A model generated the notes under the pieces. That model did no database searches. It was not told the origin of the DNA and was given only the letters and a program-made list of their open reading frames with translations. A stretch of DNA of 64,000 nt from Proruminimicrobium sp963666965 (lineage in GTDB: Bacteria; Elusimicrobiota; Endomicrobiia; Endomicrobiales; Endomicrobiaceae), in NCBI GenBank assembly GCA_963666965.1, contig OY762939.1, positions 1,364,001-1,428,000 on the forward strand. The letters are read 5' to 3'. The position numbers and the translations under genes are program-made. Positions 37,400-46,148 of the stretch are shown here, piece by piece; within the stretch, counting starts at the first letter, position 1; the number at the start of each line of letters is the position of its first letter.

Positions 37400-38481
37400 A
37401 AAAATGTATTTTAGCTTTAGAAACTGGTAAAATTTTTGAAGGTTTTTCGTGCGGTTATGACACTGAAATAGGCGGAGAAGTTGTTTTCAATACCGGAATC
37501 TTCGGTTATCAAGAAGTTGCAACAGATCCGGCTTCTTATAAACAGCTTATATGTTTTGCCCATCCGCATGTCGGCAATTGCGGATTCAATATTGAGGATT
37601 CTCAATCCGGAGGAATAACAGCCTCCGGATTTTTTTTTAAAGAACACAGCAGAATCTACTCAAACTGGAGAGCAAAAAGTTCAATACAGGAAGAAATATT
37701 AAAAGCAAAAGTGCCTGCAATGGAAGGTTTTGATACAAGAGCTTTAGTGAAATATATAAGAGAAAACGGCACGATGAGGGGAATAATTTCAACAAAAGAT
37801 TACTCACACGAAAGTCTTGTGAAAAAAGCAAATTCTCTTCAAGAAAATAGTAAATTAGATCTGGTAAAAGATGTTACGTGCAACAAAAAATACTCATTGA
37901 ATGAAAATTCAGCTAAGGCAACGGTTGCAGTAATAGATTTCGGATGCACAAAAAGTCTGCTTGATTATTTTGCGTCAACAGATTTTAAAACGGTTGTTTT
38001 TCCTGCTAACACACAATCAAATGACATTTTGAAAGAAAATCCCGAAGGTATTTTTCTTTCAAGCGGTCCCGGCTGCGCCGTTAATTCGGATTATGCCGTA
38101 AAAACAGTTAAAGAAATAATTGCAAAAAATCCCAAAATGCCGATTTTTGCAACGGGATTCGGCCTCGATATTTTAGCTCTGTCATTCGGATTAAAAATAT
38201 TAAAACATAAAATCGGACACAGAGGCGCAAATTATCCCGTAAAAAATTTAAGCACAAATGCTGTTGAAATAACTTTGCAGAACAACAGTTACTTTATTGA
38301 TGAAAAAACTTTTAACGGTAATTTAAAAATAACGCATGTCAACTTATATGATAACACAATCGCCGGTTTTGAAAATAATGAAGGAAATATTTTCGGCATT
38401 TGCTACTACCCTGCTCCGAATTCGGATGAGACAGGCTATCTTTTTAAAAAATTCTTTTCTCAGGTGGTAAAAAATGCCTAA
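37390..38481 (+). CDS. CarA-like carbamoyl-phosphate synthase small subunit lacking the glutaminase triad
   Basis: 363 residues that align end to end with CarA: an N-terminal CPSase_sm_chain domain (EVVFNTGIFGYQEVATDP, GFDTRALVKYIRENG) and a C-terminal class I glutamine amidotransferase fold (GIFLSSGPG, IGHRGANYPV). The nucleophile elbow, normally GICLGHQ, reads ATGFGLD (254-260), so the catalytic Cys is Gly256 and the glutamine-binding Gln is Asp260. The normal HPE of the triad is Tyr340-Pro-Ala342. GPGDP has become GPGCA. It cannot hydrolyse glutamine by the known mechanism. The frame is intact, it overlaps purA by 10 nt and carB by 8 nt, and the N-terminal half is well conserved, so it is unlikely to be a pseudogene. 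I infer a structural or ammonia-gating role for its CarB. Confidence 0.92.
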   Translation: MVLKKCILALETGKIFEGFSCGYDTEIGGEVVFNTGIFGYQEVATDPASYKQLICFAHPHVGNCGFNIEDSQSGGITASGFFFKEHSRIYSNWRAKSSIQEEILKAKVPAMEGFDTRALVKYIRENGTMRGIISTKDYSHESLVKKANSLQENSKLDLVKDVTCNKKYSLNENSAKATVAVIDFGCTKSLLDYFASTDFKTVVFPANTQSNDILKENPEGIFLSSGPGCAVNSDYAVKTVKEIIAKNPKMPIFATGFGLDILALSFGLKILKHKIGHRGANYPVKNLSTNAVEITLQNNSYFIDEKTFNGNLKITHVNLYDNTIAGFENNEGNIFGICYYPAPNSDETGYLFKKFFSQVVKNA

Positions 38482-41400
38482 ACGTACAGATATTGAAAAA
38501 ATTCTTATTATAGGGTCAGGACCGATTGTAATAGGCCAAGCCTGCGAATTTGATTATTCAGGCGTTCAGGCTATAAAGGCTCTTAAAAAAGAAGGATATA
38601 AAGTTATACTGGTAAACTCCAATCCGGCAACTATTATGACCGACCCGGAATTTGCGGATTCAACATATATCGAACCCCTTGTATCTGAAATTATTGAAAA
38701 AATTATTGAAAAAGAAAAGCCGGATGCAATTCTTCCGACTCTCGGAGGGCAAACTGCTCTTAATCTTGCTTGCGAACTGGCCGAAAAAGGAATTCTTCAA
38801 AAATATAATGTTGAACTCATAGGCGCTGATTTTGAAACTATAAGCAAAGCCGAAGACAGAAAATTGTTTAAAAAAATGATGCTGAGCATCGGCCTTGATC
38901 TGCCTAAGAGCGGATATGCTTATTCTATTGATGAAGCTATTAAAATTTCTCAGGAAATTGATTTTCCTCTCATTGTAAGACCTTCTTTTACACTCGGTGG
39001 GGTAGGTTCGGGAACGGCTTTTACAAAAGAAGAATTTATAGAAATCGTAACGTCAGGTCTGCAGGCAAGCCCTATAAAAGAAGTTTTAATCGAAGAATCC
39101 GTGCTGGGCTGGAAAGAACTTGAAATGGAAGTTATGCGTGATGCAAAAGATAATTGTATCGCAATTTGTTCAATTGAAAATTTTGATCCGATGGGAATAC
39201 ATACGGGTGATTCCATAACAGTTGCTCCTGCGATGACGCTGACTGCCAAAGAATATTCAAAAATGAGAGAAGATTCTTTCAGAATTTTAAGAATTATAGG
39301 AATGAAAACAGGCGGCGCCAATATTCAATTTGCCCAAAATCCTAAAGACGGTAGAATGGTTGTAATAGAAATGAATCCGAGAGTAAGCCGGTCGTCAGCT
39401 CTGGCCTCAAAAGCTACCGGATTTCCTATAGCAAAAATATCAACAATGCTTGCGATAGGATATACTCTTGATGAGATAAAAAATGATATTACAAGTCCAA
39501 ATCCGGCCAGTTTTGAGCCGACTGTTGATTACCATGTAGTTAAAGTGCCCCGCTTTGCATTCGAAAAATTTTCGGATACAAATCAAACTCTCGGCACTGC
39601 AATGAAATCAGTCGGAGAAACGATGGCTTTGGGAAGAACTTTTAAAGAAGCTATTCAAAAAGCAATCAGAGGTCTTGAAGTGGGAAGAAGCGGCTATGGT
39701 TTGGATAAAACTGCTTTAGATATCTCTTTTGAAAAACTTATTAATGAAAACACCGATGAGTCTTTAAAAAAAGCCAAAGATCTTGTAAGAGCAAAACTCG
39801 GAACTCCTAACTGCGACAGACTTTACGTTATACGATTTGCCTTTAAATTGGATATGACTATTGATGAGATATTTGAAATTTCAAAAATAGACCCGTGGTT
39901 TTTAAACCAATTAAAAGAACTTGTTGAAGCAGAAAAAGAAATTTGCGAAATTTTTAATCTTGACGGAGAAAATCAAAAGCAACTTTTGAAAAGAATAAAA
40001 GAATACGGTTTTTCCGATAAGCAGATTGCATCCGCAACAGGTAAAACACCGGAAGAAATAAGAACATTCAGAAAAAGCTTAAATGTTATTCCTGTATATA
40101 AACTTGTTGATACATGCGCGGGAGAATTTAAGGCAAATACAGCCTATTATTATTCAACATACGAGCAGGAAGATGATGTTCCCGTAACAAAAAATAAAAA
40201 GAAAATAATGATTCTGGGGGCAGGCCCAAACAGAATAGGACAAGGCATTGAATTTGATTATTGTTGCGTTCATGCCGTGTTTGCTCTTAAAGAAGAGGGA
40301 TATGAAACTATAATGGTTAATTCAAACCCTGAAACAGTTTCAACCGATTTTGATACGGCAGATAAATTGTATTTTGAACCTCTAACTACGGAAGATGTTT
40401 TAAATATCGCCGAAAAAGAAGGAATTGAAGGAGTGGTTGTTCAATTCGGAGGGCAAACTCCTTTAAATTTGGCAAGTTCGCTTAATAAAGCCGGAATTAA
40501 AATTATGGGGACTTCCGTTGAATCAATAGATATGGCTGAAGACAGAAAAATTTTCAGTAAAATTCTAAAAAAAATAAATATTCCGCAGGCAGAATCTGGT
40601 ACGGCTGTAAATTTTGAAGAAGCAAAAGAAATTGCAAAACAGATAGGTTATCCCGTAATGGTAAGACCTTCCTATGTTCTTGGCGGAAGAGCAATGAAAG
40701 TTGTTTATGACGAAACAGAGCTTCAAGAATACATTACGCTTGCCAGCGATGTTACTGAAGGCAAACCTATTCTTATAGATAAATTTCTTGATAATGCTGT
40801 TGAAATAGACGTAGATGCTCTTTCTGACGGAAAAGACGTTTATATAGCCGGCATCATGGAACATATAGAAGAAGCCGGAATTCATTCAGGCGACTCTGCA
40901 TGCGTGCTTCCGACACATACGTTAAAAAAAGAAATAATAAAGCAAATTAAAAAATATACTATAGATTTGGCAAGAGAAATAAATGTAAAAGGACTGATTA
41001 ATATTCAGTTCGCTGTTAAAGACGGCGTTGTTTATATTCTGGAAGCAAATCCCAGGGCGTCAAGAACAGTTCCTTTTGTTTCAAAAGCAATGGGAATTCC
41101 TCTGGCAAAAATTGCTTCTAAAATTATGACCGGCAAAAAACTTTCTTCTCTTATATCCGAAGATTTATTAAACGGGCAGTTAAAACATATTGACTACTAC
41201 TGCGTAAAAGAAGTTGTGCTGCCATGGATAAGATTTTCAAACGTTGACACAGTGCTGGGGCCGGAAATGAAAAGCACCGGAGAAGTTATGGGAATTGACA
41301 AAGATTACGGACAGGCTTATGCAAAGGCCTCGCTTGCCGCCGGAACCCGTTTTCCGGATAAAGGCACAGTATTGATAAGTTTAGGAGAGAAATCAAAGTC

Positions 41401-41758
41401 AAAAGCTCTTCAAATAGCAAGAGATTTTATTGCTTTGGGTTTTGATATTCTTGCCACAAAACATACTGCGGAATATTTTATTAAAAATCAAATTGACGCA
41501 AAAGAAGTGCATAAAATTGAAGAGGGAAGGCCTAATGTTGCCGATGTTATAAAAAACAAGGATGTTTCTCTTATTATAAACACTCCTTCGGGCTCAAAAA
41601 GCAGAAAAGACGGTTATCAAATAAGAAGAACGGCTGTTATGCACGGAGTACCTATTCTTACGACTTTAGCGGCTGCGGTTGCGACTGTTGAAGCGATAAA
41701 ATCAAGAAAAAAAATGGATTGGTCAGTTTGTCCTATACAGGAATATTATAAGAAATAA
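38474..41758 (+). CDS. carB: carbamoyl-phosphate synthase large subunit, bacterial type
   Basis: 1094 residues with the duplicated synthetase halves: carboxyphosphate domain (GSGPIVIGQACEFDYSG, SFTLGGVGSG, EMNPRVSRSSALASK), oligomerisation domain (about 405-550), carbamate-phosphorylating domain (GAGPNRIGQGIEFDYC, SYVLGGRAMKV, EANPRASRTVPFVSK) and a C-terminal MGS-like allosteric domain. All ATP-grasp signatures I can check are intact, so it should make carbamoyl phosphate if given ammonia. Its small subunit, encoded directly upstream with an 8-nt overlap, has no glutaminase site. AGGTGG precedes the ATG. Confidence 0.95.
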   Translation: MPKRTDIEKILIIGSGPIVIGQACEFDYSGVQAIKALKKEGYKVILVNSNPATIMTDPEFADSTYIEPLVSEIIEKIIEKEKPDAILPTLGGQTALNLACELAEKGILQKYNVELIGADFETISKAEDRKLFKKMMLSIGLDLPKSGYAYSIDEAIKISQEIDFPLIVRPSFTLGGVGSGTAFTKEEFIEIVTSGLQASPIKEVLIEESVLGWKELEMEVMRDAKDNCIAICSIENFDPMGIHTGDSITVAPAMTLTAKEYSKMREDSFRILRIIGMKTGGANIQFAQNPKDGRMVVIEMNPRVSRSSALASKATGFPIAKISTMLAIGYTLDEIKNDITSPNPASFEPTVDYHVVKVPRFAFEKFSDTNQTLGTAMKSVGETMALGRTFKEAIQKAIRGLEVGRSGYGLDKTALDISFEKLINENTDESLKKAKDLVRAKLGTPNCDRLYVIRFAFKLDMTIDEIFEISKIDPWFLNQLKELVEAEKEICEIFNLDGENQKQLLKRIKEYGFSDKQIASATGKTPEEIRTFRKSLNVIPVYKLVDTCAGEFKANTAYYYSTYEQEDDVPVTKNKKKIMILGAGPNRIGQGIEFDYCCVHAVFALKEEGYETIMVNSNPETVSTDFDTADKLYFEPLTTEDVLNIAEKEGIEGVVVQFGGQTPLNLASSLNKAGIKIMGTSVESIDMAEDRKIFSKILKKINIPQAESGTAVNFEEAKEIAKQIGYPVMVRPSYVLGGRAMKVVYDETELQEYITLASDVTEGKPILIDKFLDNAVEIDVDALSDGKDVYIAGIMEHIEEAGIHSGDSACVLPTHTLKKEIIKQIKKYTIDLAREINVKGLINIQFAVKDGVVYILEANPRASRTVPFVSKAMGIPLAKIASKIMTGKKLSSLISEDLLNGQLKHIDYYCVKEVVLPWIRFSNVDTVLGPEMKSTGEVMGIDKDYGQAYAKASLAAGTRFPDKGTVLISLGEKSKSKALQIARDFIALGFDILATKHTAEYFIKNQIDAKEVHKIEEGRPNVADVIKNKDVSLIINTPSGSKSRKDGYQIRRTAVMHGVPILTTLAAAVATVEAIKSRKKMDWSVCPIQEYYKK

Positions 41759-41799
41759 TATGCTTTCATTTTAATATAATTTTCAAAAAAGGCGAAACT

Positions 41800-42474
41800 A
41801 TGATAATAAAACTTTTAAAATGGACTAAAGAACCTGAAAAAACATGCGCTATAGCCGGAAGACTATGCTATTCGGCTTCAAATATAGAAGACCTTGAAAA
41901 AAAACTTGACGAATCTAAAATAAAAGACATTTTATCTAAAATAATAAAATCCGGACATTTGTCAGTTCTCGAACACGCTTCGTTTACTTTTGCCGTTGAA
42001 GGCGTTTCAAGGGCATTGCTTGCCCAGCTCACAAGACACAGAATTGCATCTTTTTCAGTGCAGAGCCAGCGTTATGTTAAATTTAAAAACGGAATAGACT
42101 GTGTTGTTCCTCCGACAATTTTAAAGAATAAAACTTTGTCTGCCGAATATGCTGATTTTTTAAAAAATACTCAAAAATTATATCTTAAAATGCTGGATGC
42201 TGGAATACCGGCCGAAGATGCACGATACGTTTTGCCGAATGCCGCTTCAACAAAAATAGTTATGACTATGAATGCAAGAGAATTAAGACATTTCTTTGCT
42301 TTAAGATGCTGTAACAGAGCGCAGTGGGAAATACGTGATATGGCATGCAGGATGTTAAAGTTTGCAAAAGAAACCGCGCCTGTATTGTTTGAAAATGCCG
42401 GCCCGGACTGTGTCAGTTCGCAATGCACGGAAACAATGCCGTGCGGAAAACCCTGGAAAAAGAAAGCCTTGTAA
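41800..42474 (+). CDS. thyX: flavin-dependent thymidylate synthase
   Basis: Makes dTMP from dUMP using methylene-tetrahydrofolate and reduced FAD. The 224-residue protein carries the ThyX signature RHRIASFSVQSQR (RHRxxSxxxxSxR), SVLEHASFTF and the dUMP-binding NARELRHFFALRC. A TATAAT at 41775-41780 lies 19 nt before the ATG, with AAAGGCG as ribosome site, so it may also have its own promoter besides read-through from carB. Confidence 0.95.
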   Translation: MIIKLLKWTKEPEKTCAIAGRLCYSASNIEDLEKKLDESKIKDILSKIIKSGHLSVLEHASFTFAVEGVSRALLAQLTRHRIASFSVQSQRYVKFKNGIDCVVPPTILKNKTLSAEYADFLKNTQKLYLKMLDAGIPAEDARYVLPNAASTKIVMTMNARELRHFFALRCCNRAQWEIRDMACRMLKFAKETAPVLFENAGPDCVSSQCTETMPCGKPWKKKAL

Positions 42475-42533
42475 ATTGAGTTCTTTTTTTGATATTATAT
42501 CGTATGTTTTATATCTCTTTACAGGGGTGAAAA

Positions 42534-43340
42534 ATGTCAAAAAAAAACCGTAAGAATGACAGTAAAGCTCTTAAAAAAGACTCCAAAACCGATATAAAAA
42601 CACCTGAAAACCAGCAAAAAGACAATCCGGCAACTAAACCGGTCAACGTGCATTATCCGCCGTGTAAACCTTCGGAAGGATTTGATAAAAATCTAATTAT
42701 AGTAATAATTTGTTTTGCAATAATATTTTCAATAGTGCTTCTTGAGAAAAAATTTTACAAAAAAAATCACAAGGAAACAGAAGCTCAAAATCAAACTTAT
42801 GCAATACAAATTGATTCTGAACCTGTCTCCGGCTCATCAGCTAAAAAATCAGATTCTAAGCAATCAAACATAGCTTCGGCAAATACTGAACAAAAAACTC
42901 AAAAAGATTTAAATCCAGAAAATATTGAAGAGAAACCTTTTGTTGTCATAGTTGAACATGAACATAAAAAAGAAGCTGAAAAAGAACAGGCTCAAACCGG
43001 ATATAATACAGCATCTGAATCTCAACAGATAAGTGATATAACCGTTGAGTTTGATTCAGATATGGAATTAACAAAAAAACACAAATCTTATCTTATGGAA
43101 AAACTTGATACCGCAAAAAAATTAGGTTATTCAAATAACGTAGTTATTTACGGATATGACAATTCAGATCAAAATGAACAGGAAAATGTAAATAACTCAT
43201 TGAAACTTGCAAATAAAACTGCAGAATTTCTATCTAAAAACGGATATATTGCTGTTTCAATAAAAGGACTTGGATCTGAAGATATGCATTCTGATCTGCC
43301 AGCAAGAACAGTTACCATACAGCTTTTGCAGTACAGATAA
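42534..43340 (+). CDS. membrane-anchored protein with degenerate OmpA-like C-terminal domain
   Basis: 268 residues: a lysine-rich cytoplasmic N-terminus (1-50), one membrane segment (about 53-71), a low-complexity Gln/Ser/Lys linker (75-155) and a C-terminal domain (about 165-268) with the strand-helix pattern of OmpA/MotB domains. The usual GHTD and NxxLSxxRA read YGYD and NNSLKLANKTAEF, so the diaminopimelate-binding Asp/Arg pair is missing or moved. An envelope-structural role is inference. AGGGG precedes the ATG. It converges with the EAL gene. Confidence 0.55.
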   Translation: MSKKNRKNDSKALKKDSKTDIKTPENQQKDNPATKPVNVHYPPCKPSEGFDKNLIIVIICFAIIFSIVLLEKKFYKKNHKETEAQNQTYAIQIDSEPVSGSSAKKSDSKQSNIASANTEQKTQKDLNPENIEEKPFVVIVEHEHKKEAEKEQAQTGYNTASESQQISDITVEFDSDMELTKKHKSYLMEKLDTAKKLGYSNNVVIYGYDNSDQNEQENVNNSLKLANKTAEFLSKNGYIAVSIKGLGSEDMHSDLPARTVTIQLLQYR

Positions 43341-43341
43341 T

Positions 43342-45561
43342 TTAGGCTTTGTTAGCTATTATTTTTTCGAATAAAAACTCTGTAATCGGCTTTGAGAAGT
43401 AATATCCCTGAATACTGTCGCAGTTTACGGCTTTCAAAAATTTATATTGATCTTCCGTTTCAACGCCTTCTGCAATCACTTCTATTTTTAACGAGTGGGC
43501 AAGATTTATAGTGTGGTAAACTATTTTATCCGTACGCATATCTCCTATGCTATCTATAAAAGATTTATCAAGCTTTAGAGCATGTATTCTTGTATCTCTT
43601 AGCAACATCATCGACGAATATCCGACTCCGAAATCATCTATGAGTATTTTAAATCCCAGATTGTAGAGCTGGTCTATCGTTTTATTTAAAAATTCTATAT
43701 TTTCCAAAATGGCAGTTTCCGTTATTTCAAACTGAATATACTGCGGAGGAAGACCTATATTATCAAGAATTTCTTTAAAAACTTTTACAAAATTAGGGTT
43801 ATAAAAATTAAGCCTTGATAAATTAATAGAAATTGGCACGGGATTTAGCCCCATATCAAGCCATAATTTTTGTTTTTTACATACGACAGTGTGTATGTAT
43901 TTATCGAGTTCCGTTATAAATCTGTTTTTTTCAAAAAGAGGTATAAAATCTATCGGAACTATTGTTGTGCCGTCGTCTTTTTTCCACCGGACAAGAGCTT
44001 CGGCACCGACTATTTTTCTTTCAAGAGTATTATATTTAGGCTGCAAATATATTATAAATTCCTCTTTATCCAATGCATCTCTCATCTGGCTTTCAATTAT
44101 ACTGTCCTGAAGCTGTTTATGCTCAAAAGTATCGTCAAAAAAAGCATGAAATATATCTTTTCTTTCTTTTATGCTTTTTCTTGCCAAATTCGAATAGTTG
44201 ATCATATTGTTGATATCCATATCGGGATTTTTGATTTCGTATATTCCTATATGAGGCGCAAGCATATATTTTTTAGTGTCGGAAACTGTATAATTTTGAA
44301 GAGTTTTATAGAATAAAATAAGCCTGTCAAACAATTGTTTCTTATCGTCAAAATAAAATAAAGCATAAAAATTATCGGCATAATGATGAGCATGCAGTTC
44401 TTTGGAATGTTTAATATCATTTATAGACTTCCACATAAATTTGATTACTTTATCGCCCTCTTCATAACCGAATATATTATTAAAAAATTTAAAACCGTCT
44501 ATATTGATGTTAAGTATTGCGGCATTCTCAGGACGGTCATTAAGAATCTTTCTGACATTTATGCAGAACTTGGCATATGAATCGCCGCCCGTTATATCAT
44601 CAACGTAAGCTATACGCGCAAGCTCAGTTTTTCTCTTAAGCTGTATAAGTAAAATCAATCCGAACAGTAAAATTATAAGTGTTAATATTTTTAAAAAAAG
44701 AATATTGCCTTTTTGTAACACGTTATTCATCATTGAATCCATAACTTCTATTGGTACCACAATCAATAAATACCATCCGTTCATGTTTAGAGGATAGTAA
44801 TAAACATATTTATTATTTTCATGGTTAAATTTTGTATATCCGGGTTTGCCAAGATTCATGTTCTTCTTCATTTCAATGAGCTGCTCTCTTGTAAACTCGT
44901 TTATTTTTATCATATCGTCAAAAAGATTTTTGAATTTTTGATCCTTTGTACGTGTAGAATTTACAATTATATTTCCGTTTAGGTCAACTACGTAAGATGC
45001 TCCGGCTTCATTAAAGACAGAAACTTCAAGAAGTTTTTGCAGTTGGGCGCTTGAATATATTGCAAATAGAATGCCTATTATTTTTCCATTTGAATGAATC
45101 GGCACTGAGAAAACATTTACAGGCTGACCGTCTTTCTTATCTGCAAGCGATTCCGATACGGTAGACAGCCCGTGCATACCTCGTTTAAAATATTCTCTGT
45201 CGCCAACATTTACGGTAACATTGTCTGTGCTGTAAGACATGCCGTCCTCAAGAGCTATTACCATTTTTTTAAATCCGTGTCTTTGAACTGTCTTATTTAA
45301 TTTTTCGATTGTGCCTTTGATATCTTTATTAACATAAGGCGCTACTATATCTGACATCTCAACCAAAATATTTAATTTAGATTTTATTTCAGTCTCAAGA
45401 GCCATTGCGCTTTGTACTGTTGTTTCTCTCAGAGTAACGTCAAGCTGCATCTGAAAGTTTTCTTTTATTGATTTTCTATGCTGGATTCCCAAGTATACGA
45501 TATATGATATTGCGGCAAGACTGGCCAAAATTATAAGTAGATTTCTTATAAATTTTTTCAT
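43342..45561 (-). CDS. membrane sensor with degenerate GGDEF and apparently active EAL domain
   Basis: 739 residues: TM helix 7-26, periplasmic Cache-type sensor domain (about 30-275), TM about 283-303, GGDEF-like domain (about 315-470) and EAL domain (about 485-735). In the GGDEF domain the signature is replaced by HYADNFYAL, so diguanylate cyclase activity is unlikely. The EAL domain keeps GAEALVRW, the metal-binding DDFGVGYSS and IAEGVETEDQ, so c-di-GMP phosphodiesterase activity is expected. No ribosome site precedes the ATG. It stands alone, convergent with the OmpA-like gene. Confidence 0.88.
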   Translation of the reverse strand: MKKFIRNLLIILASLAAISYIVYLGIQHRKSIKENFQMQLDVTLRETTVQSAMALETEIKSKLNILVEMSDIVAPYVNKDIKGTIEKLNKTVQRHGFKKMVIALEDGMSYSTDNVTVNVGDREYFKRGMHGLSTVSESLADKKDGQPVNVFSVPIHSNGKIIGILFAIYSSAQLQKLLEVSVFNEAGASYVVDLNGNIIVNSTRTKDQKFKNLFDDMIKINEFTREQLIEMKKNMNLGKPGYTKFNHENNKYVYYYPLNMNGWYLLIVVPIEVMDSMMNNVLQKGNILFLKILTLIILLFGLILLIQLKRKTELARIAYVDDITGGDSYAKFCINVRKILNDRPENAAILNINIDGFKFFNNIFGYEEGDKVIKFMWKSINDIKHSKELHAHHYADNFYALFYFDDKKQLFDRLILFYKTLQNYTVSDTKKYMLAPHIGIYEIKNPDMDINNMINYSNLARKSIKERKDIFHAFFDDTFEHKQLQDSIIESQMRDALDKEEFIIYLQPKYNTLERKIVGAEALVRWKKDDGTTIVPIDFIPLFEKNRFITELDKYIHTVVCKKQKLWLDMGLNPVPISINLSRLNFYNPNFVKVFKEILDNIGLPPQYIQFEITETAILENIEFLNKTIDQLYNLGFKILIDDFGVGYSSMMLLRDTRIHALKLDKSFIDSIGDMRTDKIVYHTINLAHSLKIEVIAEGVETEDQYKFLKAVNCDSIQGYYFSKPITEFLFEKIIANKA

Positions 45562-45568
45562 GTGTCAT

Positions 45569-45574
45569 ATTATA
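45569..45574 (-). promoter_or_regulatory. -10 box TATAAT of the EAL gene, candidate leaderless start
   Basis: On the minus strand a perfect TATAAT ends exactly 7 nt before the ATG at 45561. The -35 at 17-nt spacing is GAGACA (4 of 6). The remaining sequence up to 45816 is AT-rich and holds no gene. At 45754-45762 a 9-nt match to the tRNA-Gly anticodon arm (CTTGGGAAG) occurs. Confidence 0.45.
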
Positions 45575-45816
45575 ACACAAAAAAAAACAAATGTCTCATA
45601 TTTTGATTATTTTTTATTCTACTCAAAATATATGCAATCTGTATAATCAAACGACATTAAAAACAATATTCTTATTAAAATTGAGAATAATCTAAAAAAA
45701 TCGTGGAAATTATTATTTTTAATTAAGCATTGAATTACGGACTGGAATTACAACTTGGGAAGTCTGTGGTCGTTGACAAATATAAAACATTTTACGCTGT
45801 AGGTATTTTTTGAAAG

Positions 45817-45887
45817 AGCGGGCGATGGGAATCGAACCCACATCTCCAGCTTGGGAAGCTAGGGTTTTACCACTAGACTACGCCCGC
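45817..45887 (-). tRNA. tRNA-Gly (anticodon CCC)
   Basis: A 71-nt cloverleaf on the minus strand: acceptor stem GCGGGCG/CGCCCGC, D-arm with GTGGTAAAAC, anticodon stem CTAGC/GCTGG around loop TTCCCAA (anticodon at 45853-45855), T-arm GTGGG-TTCGATT-CCCAT and discriminator T. The 3' CCA is not encoded, consistent with the CCA-adding-type enzyme gene upstream. The D-stem has one C-A mismatch. Confidence 0.95.
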
Positions 45888-46109
45888 ATTTATAATTTTT
45901 AATATTTTATGCAGACAAATGTTACAGACATTTGGCAAAGAAAATATTGTAAATTATCAAAAAATAACACAGCCCCTTCGGGGTTGTTTAGAAATATCAA
46001 CCTGCTTCGTTATTTTTCTCACAATAGCAAAAGCTATTGCTTTAAAAAACAGCCTTGCATATTATCCTTTCTAAATAACGTAAACTGTTTTATATCTGTT
46101 AAAGAACCC
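45888..46109. other. palindrome-rich intergenic block between tRNA-Gly and its half copy
   Basis: No gene is seen. Three structures stand out: CAAATGT-5-ACATTTG (45916-45934); a compound hairpin with outer arms AAAAATAAC (45960-45968) and GTTATTTTT (46009-46017) enclosing ACAGCCCC-TTC-GGGGTTGT (45969-45987); and a perfect 7-bp CAATAGC-AAAA-GCTATTG (46022-46039). On the minus strand the GC-rich inner hairpin is followed by ATTTTTT, so it may terminate the opp-CCA operon. Confidence 0.6.
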
Positions 46110-46137
46110 TCGGGTTTTACCGCCAGACTACGCCCGC
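46110..46137 (-). pseudogene. truncated tRNA-Gly (5' half)
   Basis: The 27 nt at 46111-46137 match the first 27 nt of the intact tRNA-Gly (acceptor 5' strand and D-arm) at 24 positions, in the same orientation, then diverge completely. It cannot fold as a tRNA. Confidence 0.75.
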
Positions 46138-46148
46138 TTTAAAAGAGT

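Noticed and set aside
37390..38481. Treating the dead carA as a pseudogene
   Set aside because: No stop or frameshift, full length, conserved N-terminal domain and tight translational coupling argue for a retained function.
45775..45816. Plus-strand TTGACA at about 45774 as a promoter
   Set aside because: No -10 at 16-18 nt, and it would read antisense through the tRNA.
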